Source of the DNA: Saprospiraceae bacterium
GTDB lineage: Bacteria > Bacteroidota > Bacteroidia > Chitinophagales > Saprospiraceae
Reading direction: 5' to 3'
DNA: 64,000 nt
NCBI GenBank assembly: GCA_016718205.1
Contig: JADKEB010000033.1
Coordinates: forward strand, 248,001-312,000
The notes under the pieces: model-generated
What the model saw: the letters and a program-made list of their open reading frames with translations, nothing else
Told to the model about the DNA's origin: nothing
The model's database searches: none
Part shown: piece after piece, positions 43,741 through 52,202 of the stretch
Numbering within the stretch: the first letter of the stretch is position 1
How the letters are laid out: each line of letters begins with the position of its first letter
Position numbers and translations under genes: made by a program

Positions 43741-43979
43741 AGATAAATGGCTCAGTAAATATTGCGATGGGAAGCCCTTTGACAAAGAGCACACTTTTAC
43801 AATTAGCGTGACAAAGAAACCTTCGGTCATAAATGAGCATAAGGCAAGTTTGTATCTGTTCAAGTATCACCATCCTTTATTAATCAGATGAGTATTCGTT
43901 ACCTAACGGCAAGTTAAGGTTGATATCCATAAGATGCTGATTAACGGAACTCCATCAAAGCATTGGCGGGATGTTAGGC
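43741..43979. other. Unassigned remnant between the ATPase fragment and the second fic copy
   Basis: The first part continues the ATPase in a different frame (KYCDGKPFDKEHTFTISV). From about 43850 I see nothing recognisable up to the junction with fic-like sequence near 43980. Confidence 0.4.
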
Positions 43980-45020
43980 TTTCCAAAACACTGCCGACTG
44001 CCAACCATAGAGTGAAAACTGGAAGAAATTATTAGGATAAAGGAGACGTTGCCTTAAACGAAATACGAGATAAACTCGGGCTAATCAATTGAGCGGTACT
44101 GATATGGAAGTTGATTTTCAACGAAGTTCGCAAAATTATCAGATCAAGATTAGGCACAAAACCAGACGAAAATTTTACATCACCACAACTGGGGGGCAGC
44201 TAAGAACGGCTAGCCTTATAGATTGAAATCACATCATATCTATTTCCAACATTTTGTCTGCATTGCACAATTGACATTCGCTGATCTGACGACACCAACA
44301 ACCGCGTATCGAAACAAATATCAGAAATTTTGCAAAAAGTGAATAAAATTTTGTGATATAATCATATAGAAGGAACCATTTTTATGAAATTATGGGGTCA
44401 AAACAAAAAGACAAACAGGTATCACCAAGACGTTGAAATCCAGCGGCAGGCTTCGGATGAAGCTCTCGACCCATCAGATCGTACAAAAAATCATCTTCGG
44501 CCTAAATCCCGAAAGACCACAAGACCGACATGATATCTAACGGATCGTCATATTGGATCATGGGTGGGGCAAGACAAATTACCCGGACCGTTTAAAGATA
44601 AAAACAACAGAGCAGGCAGAAACATTCTTTTTTGTAGACCATACGCTTGTCAAAGGTACATTGATCAAATCTTTTGATTACTATAGAAATCTGACATCCA
44701 TGGCTAAAGCCATGTATATCATGTTTGTCGGTATAGAAGTTCATCCATTTTTGGATGGAAATGGCAGGGAGTGCCAGGATCATGATGAATGCTGAACTGA
44801 TACATAAAGGCCATTCAAAAAAATGATTCCCACGCATCGGATGACTATATGGGGAGCTTAACGCCTCACTCGTCGAGAGAGATCTTACCTTATACAAAAG
44901 GATGAGTCGCATCCACCACTTTAGTCTTAGTATTTATGGAGAAGATATAGATGCAATGGAATCAAAATCAGACAATGTAATGCCTTTAAAAATCAGGATG
45001 AGTCACGTTTGATTTTCTGA
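43980..45020 (+). pseudogene. Second, broken copy of the fic gene (3' two thirds)
   Basis: Matches the fic gene from about 40424 to its stop. The first ~550 bp carry many substitutions and indels; from about 44550 the copy is nearly identical with scattered one- or two-base indels. The stretch around the active site still reads VHPFLDGNGREC, but the frame then breaks. The N-terminal part and the upstream repeats are missing. It cannot make a working Fic protein. Confidence 0.85.
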
Positions 45021-45196
45021 AAAACATTTATAATGGAATAAATGCCCAAAAAGTGGAAATACTGGAAAATAAGCGACTTTTATAGTCCTTAAAGGCCATT
45101 GTGGTGGAAAAAATAACTCTAAGACAATTCAACTCCATTCTTCCGCAAATCAGATTGGAGTACATCAAACAATCCAACCCAATAAACAGTTAAACA

Positions 45197-45540
45197 ATGA
45201 TACAAGCAGATATCAAAATTGTTTTCCAAGGGAGATGCTGCTGTCAGTTGCATGACAAAAAACTACCCGGAAAACCCGACATCATCCTGTCCAAATACAA
45301 AACCATAATCGTGGAACACAGCTACTTCTGCCACGGTCATGAAGACTAGCAAATATCTTGTTGGCCCCATTACCAAATATTGGACAGAAAAGATCAATAA
45401 AAATAAAGACAATGATGAAAAAAATGAAGCGGCTCTCGTCGCATTGGGGTGGAAGGTGATTAGTGGTTTTTGGTTGTGAATTTAAGAAAGACAAGAAAGA
45501 AGCTGCACTTGAACACATATTAAAATCATTAATGTATTAA
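45197..45540 (+). pseudogene. Second copy of the vsr remnant
   Basis: Almost identical to 41632-41974. An extra base after GAAGAC gives an in-frame TAG in addition to the shared T5 frameshift. A small number of substitutions, for example AGG to AAG near the end. Confidence 0.85.
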
Positions 45541-45612
45541 CATTTACCCTGCTAGTCGGCATGTTTTTAGTCGACATTTAATGACCTTTGCTATTTGGTA
45601 AAGTGTGTCAAA

Positions 45613-45819
45613 ATGGAAGATATATCCGCAAAAATCGGAAAAGAATAGTTGCTCTAAGAAAAGCTAAACCTGTAGGTCTATCACAGGAAAAACTGGCCTA
45701 CATAGCTGATGTAGATCGCACCTACATGACCGGTATCGAAACAGGTAAAAGAAAGGTGTCAGTCGTAGTTCTTGCAAAATCGTAAAGCACTGGATACAGA
45801 CCTGGCTGCATTTTTAACG
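45613..45819 (+). pseudogene. Second copy of the XRE regulator, frameshifted
   Basis: Same sequence as 42050-42260, but one A is missing in the A5 run after ATCGG, which shifts the frame at residue 10; further single-base losses stand at 45776-45785. The TAGTC boxes upstream are intact. Its end again runs into the start of a methyltransferase. Confidence 0.85.
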
Positions 45820-46392
45820 ATGAAAGCTTTAGGGGATGGGAAGCCTACATATATAGACCTTTTTGCTGGTTGTGGTGGACTATCTCTAGGATTACACCAA
45901 TCAGGCTGGAAAGGGCTATTTGCAATAGAAAAAAGTCCTTTTGCTTTTTCAACCCTTAAATATAATTTAATTGATACGCTCAATCATTTTGATTGGCCTG
46001 ATTGGTTAGAAAAAACTCAGCACGACATAGACCAAGTGCTTGCAAGGAAAAATAAAGAATTAAAAAAATTAAGAGGAAAAGTTGATTTGGTTGCTGGTGG
46101 CCCACCTTGTCAGGGTTTTTCTACCGCCGGACGTAGAGAAGAGAGCGATCACAGAAACGAATTAATCAGCTCATATATCAAGTTTATCCGACTTGTTCAA
46201 CCAAAAATTATTTTTTTTGAAAATGTAAAAGGATTTACACAGCACCCAGTGATTGGACTAATCCCGGGATATCCTTGCGGAAGAAGGCTATATTTTTGTC
46301 ATAATATGATCAATGTCGTAAATATATCATCCTTCCCTCACCTATCCTCTATACCAACTTATCCGACAAATCCCTGCCATCTCCTCATGTAA
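45820..46392 (+). pseudogene. Truncated second cytosine-5 methyltransferase of a different allele
   Basis: The first ~119 bp are nearly identical to the methyltransferase at 42261, up to 45938. After that the protein is only similar: KSPFAFSTLKYNLIDTLNHF against the KSPDAFKTLKHNLIDNRNHF type. GGPPCQGFSTAGRREESDHR and IIFFENVKGFTQ are intact, so motifs I, IV and VI are present. Homology ends at 46242; the remaining 49 codons are unrelated and run over the end of the opposite-strand ene-reductase gene. The target-recognition and C-terminal motifs are lost, so it is inactive. Confidence 0.8.
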
Positions 46393-47465
46393 TCAATAAA
46401 AGTGTCACTCAGGTCACAGGCTCGAAGATACTCGGTTGTATATGGGGGATATCCGGGAACAAACGCCAGATCCCTAGCTCTGGCAGGCCAGTCAGGGATG
46501 CCAATAGCAGCTCTGCCCAGTGCTATAAAATCCGCCCCTAAATCCATAGCTTTTGCACCATCATCTGAACTCCAAATCTCTCCGGCCACCATCACAGGCA
46601 CATCCGCAGGCAGAGTGTCCCTAAACCACGTAATCAGTGCTTTGTCGTCTGATGGATATTTGTCCGGTTTTTTAAAAGCATTCCACGGAGAGATATGAAT
46701 ATAGTCCGCACCCAGTTTGGCCAGTCTGGAAGCCAGAGCCACGCTTTCGTCAAAGTCTATGCCTTTAAAAGTATATTTGTCTTCAGGAGAAATCCTGACT
46801 CCTGCTATAAAACCATCACCCACCTGATCTCTTATACCCGTCAGAATATCCGCCAGAAACCGGCTTCGGTTTTCGGCACTTCCTCCGTATCGGTCAGTGC
46901 GTGTATTGGTCTCAGCACTTAAAAACTGATGAATCAGATAACCGTGAGCACCATGTAACTCAATACCATCCATACCAGCTTCCTTTGCTCTGACTGCCGC
47001 CCTGATAAAATCATTTGTAACGCGCAAAATGTCATGTTCGGTTGCGCCTCTTACATCGATATTTTTACTACCTGTGGTATAGATGTGTGATGATGCACTC
47101 CAGGGTTGTGTTCCGGTAAGATGTTCCGGAGACCGTGCTCCACCATGGAAAATTTGAACCAAAGCCAATGACCCGAATTCTTGTATTCCGTTTGCAAGTC
47201 GTTTGAGGCCTGAAATATGACTATCGTCCCAAATCCCGAGTTCTCCCGGCCATCCCTGACCATCTGCCGAAACATGAGCCGCGCAAGTGATGATGACACC
47301 AAAATCTTCTTTGGCCCGTCTTATGAGCCATCTGTATTCATCATCTCCCAGAGTACCATCAGCATGACTCTGGCCATTGGTCATAGGTGCGAGTGTGATT
47401 CTGTTTTTAGCTGTAAGTCCTGACCTGGTAAATGTATACGGTTGAAAAATATTTGTCGCTGTCAT
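46359..47465 (-). CDS. NADH:flavin oxidoreductase (Old Yellow Enzyme family)
   Basis: 368 residues, one TIM barrel binding FMN. N-terminal NRITLAPMTNGQSHADGTLG, the active-site stretch MDGIELHGAHGYLIHQFLSA, TNTRTDRYGGSAENRSRF and the C-terminal phosphate-binding AMDLGADFIALGRAAIGIPD are characteristic. It reduces activated C=C bonds of enones; the natural substrate is not known. It converges with the broken methyltransferase and marks the return to ordinary chromosome. Confidence 0.92.
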   Translation of the reverse strand: MTATNIFQPYTFTRSGLTAKNRITLAPMTNGQSHADGTLGDDEYRWLIRRAKEDFGVIITCAAHVSADGQGWPGELGIWDDSHISGLKRLANGIQEFGSLALVQIFHGGARSPEHLTGTQPWSASSHIYTTGSKNIDVRGATEHDILRVTNDFIRAAVRAKEAGMDGIELHGAHGYLIHQFLSAETNTRTDRYGGSAENRSRFLADILTGIRDQVGDGFIAGVRISPEDKYTFKGIDFDESVALASRLAKLGADYIHISPWNAFKKPDKYPSDDKALITWFRDTLPADVPVMVAGEIWSSDDGAKAMDLGADFIALGRAAIGIPDWPARARDLAFVPGYPPYTTEYLRACDLSDTFIDYMRRWQGFVG

Positions 47466-47505
47466 GAAGCATTAAAATAGATATTTGGGGTAAATTTAGT
47501 AAATG

Positions 47506-48845
47506 CTATATGCCCAATCCTCCTGCTCCTCTGTATAACCTTACCGGATTTTTTAGTTCTATTTTGAGTACAGTCATATATTTGTCATGACTCGTTGCCG
47601 GAACATCGATATACACGAGACCGGGAACCTGACTCCAGGAGATTTTGCCGACTATCTTCCATGGTAGAGCAGTATTGCTTCCTACGACACTTATACTTTT
47701 TACATCATCAAACAATCCTTTTACAACGGTCTGCTCTTTGGGATTGCCCTGTAAAAACAGGTAAATACTGGTACTGTCTTTTGATAAGGTGGTTGGCCCG
47801 TAGAAATGACCTTGTGGCAATCCTGCCGTAGTGCCAAAGATGGCTTCGCTGTGTTTTTTATTCCAGGCACCCAGTTCTTTCAATACATTGATCTGCTCAG
47901 GTGGTATGGTACCATCTTCTTTTGGGCCAATGTCAAGGAGTAGATTTCCTCCATGTGAGATAGCATCAGCAAAAATGGTAATCACTTCATAAGGTGTTTT
48001 CCAGCTTTTGTCATGTATCTGAAATCCCCAGCTATCATTGATCGTCATACAAAGTTCCCACCAGGGGTATTTAGGTTTGGTGACAGGAAAATTCTGTTCG
48101 GGAGTATCATAATCGCCATAACCCTGCAACCTGCCATTGATGATGGATTGAGGATTTCGGGATAAGATCATTTGCCGAACTTTTTCAGATTCCCATCTTT
48201 CAGCACTGTGCTCCCAGTCTCCGTCAAACCACCACAAATCAGGATTAAACTGCTTTGAAATTTCACCTATCTGTCCCTGAAAAAATGTCCTGAATCGATT
48301 CCATCTGGCATAATCATTTTCCACCTTGTATCGAGTACTATCTTTCAAAAATCCAGGATAGTCATCATACGTCCAGTCGATAAGAGAATAATATGCACCA
48401 CATTTGATATTTCTTTTACGTAGAGCACTAAAAAAGGGTGTGATCATATCCTTTTTTGATGGAGTGGCTTTTACAGTGCTCAGATTATTAAGAGTCGTGT
48501 TGTAGGTGGCTACTCCATCGTGGTGTTTTGTGGTGATCACAGCATACCTGGCACCTGACTCTGCTATGATGTCTGCCCAAAACTCAGGATTGTAATTTTT
48601 CAAAGTGAAGCCACTCAGTTGCTTCATGTAGTCGGTATGGCTTATCTTTTGTTGTGGAAGCTCCACGACTCATCGATGCCGTTGACTGCATAGATACCAG
48701 TGTGAATAAAAATACCAAGCTTAGCATCTGAAAACCATTGCATTTTGTCCCTGATTTCTTCAGGTTTTATTTTAGTCTGAGCATGACTGCTCCATTGGAT
48801 ATGCAAAAGTGCTATACAAAATAAGATAAATCTTACTGTGTTCAT
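47506..48845 (-). CDS. Alpha-L-fucosidase (GH29), one frameshift
   Basis: The N-terminal part runs from ATG 48845 with a signal peptide (MNTVRFILFCIALLHIQWSS) and KMQWFSDAKLGIFIHTGIYA to ESWSFHNK. The frame then breaks in an A4 run near 48650 and resumes with ISHTDYMKQLSGFTLKNYNP. Adding one A restores a protein of about 446 residues. The nucleophile Asp lies in LWWFDGDWEHS, and YAVITTKHHDGVATY and GGNLLLDIGPKEDG are typical GH29 segments. Secreted enzyme releasing fucose from glycans. The shift sits in a homopolymer and is likely a sequencing error. Confidence 0.85.
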
Positions 48846-48897
48846 CTGTTTGTGTTTTGAAAAGTCCAGAGTATGCGTATGTTAAAAATGGTTTTTT

Positions 48898-49812
48898 CTA
48901 CTTTTCAGGCACTTTAATCGTATACTCTTTACCCGGGGCAATGGTCAGTTTTTTACTGATGAGCCATGGATTGTAGTATTTGAGTAGTCTGTATGTGGTA
49001 GCATGCTGATGAGCAAAATCAGCAAGATCGGGAATGGAAGATGTCATCTTCAATGTTTTCAGATTACCTGCATGATTGTACTTGTGCTGATCCTCAAGAA
49101 AATATCCAAAATCACCCGGGTTTTTGACTATTTCCTTGATGGCTATGATTCTGAAAAGATATCTTGATGTCTCCTCATTGATATTTACATCATAGTAGCT
49201 GTTTTCTTTTTGTTCTGCAAGCGTCTTTGCAAAAGAAGTAGGCCCTACATTGTAAGCTCCTGCTACATTGGTCCAGGTGCCAAATCTTCGGTATAGCTGT
49301 TTGATGTATTTGGCAGCTGCCAGCGTAGATTTTTCAATATTCATTCTTTCATCTACGTCATCAGTGATCTCAAGACCCATCTCGCCACCGGCTAGCTTCA
49401 TAAATTGCCAGTAACCTTTGGCAGATGCCGAAGATGTCAGATTTCTTAGTCCGCTTTCTGCGACTGCCAGATATTTGAAATCATCAGGTATACCATTTTC
49501 CTTCAGAATTTTTTCAACTACAGGAAAATGTTTGTGTGCCATTTTCAGATTCAGGAGCGTAGTAGATTGCCAGTATGCATTGACACTCAACTCCCGATCC
49601 AGTCTTTCCCGGGTATCTTCATTCATTGGTACAGGTTCACCTGCAAAATCAAACTCCTTATCCATGTTAACGGAACGCACTTGCTGCGGCAGGTTAAAAA
49701 ACCTGGCAACTGTTGCCTGCTTCTCAGTACTATACGACAAGAATATAAGCATTGTAAAAATGATACCTGCCAGAAATCCGAAAATGGGAAAAAGGTTTTG
49801 ATATCTGTGCAT
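48898..49812 (-). CDS. Membrane-bound lytic transglycosylase (MltD-like)
   Basis: 304 residues. One N-terminal membrane helix (LFPIFGFLAGIIFTMLIFLS). The SLT domain carries the catalytic Glu in YLAVAESGLRNLTSSASAKG, then GYWQFMKLAGGEMGLEI and AGAYNVGPTSFAKT. The C-terminal ~50 residues (LADFAHQHATTYRLLKYYNP) form a LysM-like peptidoglycan-binding end. It cleaves peptidoglycan glycan chains to 1,6-anhydro products. It lies 29 bp after DUF2480. Confidence 0.9.
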   Translation of the reverse strand: MHRYQNLFPIFGFLAGIIFTMLIFLSYSTEKQATVARFFNLPQQVRSVNMDKEFDFAGEPVPMNEDTRERLDRELSVNAYWQSTTLLNLKMAHKHFPVVEKILKENGIPDDFKYLAVAESGLRNLTSSASAKGYWQFMKLAGGEMGLEITDDVDERMNIEKSTLAAAKYIKQLYRRFGTWTNVAGAYNVGPTSFAKTLAEQKENSYYDVNINEETSRYLFRIIAIKEIVKNPGDFGYFLEDQHKYNHAGNLKTLKMTSSIPDLADFAHQHATTYRLLKYYNPWLISKKLTIAPGKEYTIKVPEK

Positions 49813-49841
49813 CTTATTTTGGGTTATGTTATATTAAAAAA

Positions 49842-50363
49842 TTAATCCAATTTTCTGGGTCTTTTAAATATAGGTACTGTACTACAGGGTTCTCCAAACA
49901 TGATGCTTTGTGCATATGGTTTGAGCAAACTTGTGATATAGCCATATGCATAAGCAGGTACGGGCTTGTGACTACACCCTTTTATAACGATACGCTGATC
50001 AATATATTTTTCAAAATCCATTTTGTTCAATACATTTTTGTAATACATGCGCAGGTAATCTTCTTCTGTTCCATGATAAGTATCCGCAGCTTTGCCGTGA
50101 AGATATGATTCGATGAGCATATATGCCCATAATGGTATAATGGCATCGGCAGAACAAATGATAAGGACAATCTTATCTTGATACTTGGTCCAATCCTCAA
50201 TTTTTAAAGCATCTCTGAATTCTTTTTCTTTCAGGATGAGACCATGAAAAAGGTGATCTTTCAAATCAAATACTTCAAAAGCATGCTGAGGAAAATAATT
50301 CTCCAGATTGATGGTGATCAGGCCGCTTTCTGCCACTTTATTGACTAATACCGTATTTTTCAT
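49842..50363 (-). CDS. DUF2480 family protein
   Basis: 173 residues from the ATG at 50363 (MKNTVLVNKVAESGLITINL); a longer frame would overlap scpB. Conserved family features are HLFHGLILKEKEFRDAL, ICSADAIIPLWAYML, IKGCSHKPVPAYAYGY and MFGEPCSTVP. The conserved C residues could bind metal. The function is unknown; the gene often sits near metal/Fe-S or housekeeping genes in the phylum, which I recall only loosely. It lies 7 bp after scpB. Confidence 0.88.
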   Translation of the reverse strand: MKNTVLVNKVAESGLITINLENYFPQHAFEVFDLKDHLFHGLILKEKEFRDALKIEDWTKYQDKIVLIICSADAIIPLWAYMLIESYLHGKAADTYHGTEEDYLRMYYKNVLNKMDFEKYIDQRIVIKGCSHKPVPAYAYGYITSLLKPYAQSIMFGEPCSTVPIFKRPRKLD

Positions 50364-50370
50364 GTATTTA

Positions 50371-51012
50371 CTATTCTTCTTCTGTGTGTTTATCAACACT
50401 ATGGCCCAATTTAAGTTCAGTCTCAATAGGTGCCGGTTCGCCGATTTGATTTTCAACAGGTTCGATTTCCTTCAATTTTGGTAAGTCCTGTATACTTTTT
50501 AATCCAAAATAATCAGTAAACTTAGGCGATGTAATGTATAATAATGGCCTGCCGGGACCATCACTTCTTCCCGATATTTCGACAAGGTCTTTTTCAAGCA
50601 ATTTCTGAATAGAATAATCACTATTGACACCCCGGATAGATTCTATTTCTGTTTTAGTGACAGGCTGCTTATATGCGATGATGGATAAAGTCTCCATTGC
50701 AGGTTTGCTGAGTTTTTTATTGGTGGTTTGTTTCAGGAAAGTACCTATAGTATGGTGATAGGCGCCTTTGGTCATAAATCGGAAGCCACCGGCCATTTCG
50801 ACGACTTCAAACGAAAAATCGTCATTATTGTATTTTTCTATTAATGCTGCAATGCCTATGGAAATAGTTTCGTCAGGGATTTCCTGCCCCAATTGTTCTT
50901 CTATGACACTCTTGATATCATCAAAACAGATAGCCGGGGCAGCTGAAAAAATCAGGCTTTCAATATGAAGGTTCAATTTTTCCAATGATTTAAATATTTG
51001 GTTTAATGACAA
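50371..51012 (-). CDS. scpB: SMC-ScpAB complex subunit ScpB
   Basis: 213 residues as drawn. Two winged-helix domains: HIESLIFSAAPAICFDDIKS and, later, LSKPAMETLSIIAYKQPVTK with IESIRGVNSDYSIQKLLEKD. With SMC and ScpA it condenses and segregates chromosomes. The start drawn is TTG 51012, which sits inside a TAAATTTG -7-like box; a TTG at 50985 (residue 10) would give a short leader and still keep the first domain. No ATG is available nearby. Confidence 0.92.
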   Translation of the reverse strand: MSLNQIFKSLEKLNLHIESLIFSAAPAICFDDIKSVIEEQLGQEIPDETISIGIAALIEKYNNDDFSFEVVEMAGGFRFMTKGAYHHTIGTFLKQTTNKKLSKPAMETLSIIAYKQPVTKTEIESIRGVNSDYSIQKLLEKDLVEISGRSDGPGRPLLYITSPKFTDYFGLKSIQDLPKLKEIEPVENQIGEPAPIETELKLGHSVDKHTEEE

Positions 51013-51487
51013 ATTTAGCTTTTATTTTTAAAAAACCAACTTATTGTGAATAAATAGTGTGTATAACAAAATAGAAGTGATTTCCTCTAATAAAGAAATT
51101 CGTTGCTAACTTGTCCTTCGTAAGAAAGAAGCCTAATTGCAAAATGGTGATTTTATCCCCCAACAAATGAAGGTTAGAATGTAGAAAGCCCAGAATAATC
51201 TAGACCTTCGTATAACTTATTGGTGGTCAAAATATTTTGAACCCAGTATGGAATATTTCAAGAAGTAAGATACATTCTTTTCTTACACATTAAATATTTG
51301 TTTTCGAGTAGACTCCTAATTGAAATTATTGTTTAAAGAATTGAGGTGTACTTAGCTGTGTGATTTTTGGGTGGGAGCAGGAAATTTCATTTTCAGAATT
51401 TTAGATATTATAATAATTTACAATATATTTGCGTTTCGTTATTTGTAAAATCAGTATTTATTTTTTGAAACATAAAACATCTTACCT
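51013..51487. other. 475-bp gene-free stretch between scpB and ruvA
   Basis: AT-rich and divergent on both sides. I see -7-like boxes at both ends (TAAATTTG on the minus strand at 51012-51019, TACCTTTG on the plus strand at 51483-51490) and no convincing gene or strong hairpin in between. Confidence 0.5.
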
Positions 51488-52081
51488 TTGATAGCATATC
51501 TTCAGGGAATAATATCCCACAAGACACCGACATATATTTACGTAGATTGTAACGGCGTAGGATACCATGTAAATATCAGCCTGAACACTTACTCAAAACT
51601 CGAAAAACTTGAAAAAATTAAGATTTTCACTTACCTGAGTATTAAGGAAGATGAGCATTCGATATATGGTTTTTGTGATGACGAAGAGCGTGCTTTATTT
51701 ATACTTTTAATATCAGTGTCTGGTATTGGGGTCAATACAGCAAGAGTCATCTTATCCTACATGACACCCGAAGAAGTGCGTACAGCCATCATACATGAGA
51801 ATGCCGTTGCCTTAGGAAAAGTGAAAGGTATAGGACCAAAGACAGCCAAGCGTATCATACTTGACCTCAAAGATAAAGTCATCAAAGAAAGTGGCAAGGA
51901 TCATGTTGTGCTGTCATCAACAGAAAACAATTCTATCAAGCAGGAAGCCCTTTCTGCGTTGATTACGCTGGGATTTCCAAAGCCTGTGATAGAAAAACAA
52001 ATCAAATTTATCGCAGACAAACACCCTGAAATAGATCAGGTAGAAGATCTTATCAAACATGTGCTTAAAAATATGAACTGA
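51488..52081 (+). CDS. ruvA: Holliday junction DNA helicase subunit RuvA
   Basis: 197 residues. The first residues (M)IAYLQGIISHKTPTYIYVD are the conserved start of RuvA, so the start is the TTG at 51488; an in-frame stop lies five codons upstream and no ATG is possible. Domains: OB-fold, two helix-hairpin-helix motifs (LISVSGIGVNTARVILSYM and GKVKGIGPKTAKRIILDLKD) and a C-terminal RuvB-binding domain (EALSALITLGFPKPVIEKQI). It binds four-way junctions with RuvB. ruvA next to sprA is a known order in gliding Bacteroidota. Confidence 0.95.
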   Translation: MIAYLQGIISHKTPTYIYVDCNGVGYHVNISLNTYSKLEKLEKIKIFTYLSIKEDEHSIYGFCDDEERALFILLISVSGIGVNTARVILSYMTPEEVRTAIIHENAVALGKVKGIGPKTAKRIILDLKDKVIKESGKDHVVLSSTENNSIKQEALSALITLGFPKPVIEKQIKFIADKHPEIDQVEDLIKHVLKNMN

Positions 52082-52202
52082 TACAGGATTTTTTTACAAA
52101 AAAATATACGACAATTCTTCAGAATGACGTTAAATCCTGATGCAGGGGTGTTTTCTTATATAAAATCAGAATCCTGCGCTATTCAATAAGTTTTGCAAAA
52201 TT

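Noticed and set aside
44553..44795. Independent small Fic protein with VHPFLDGNGR
   Set aside because: It is the surviving piece of the broken second fic copy, with frame breaks before and after.
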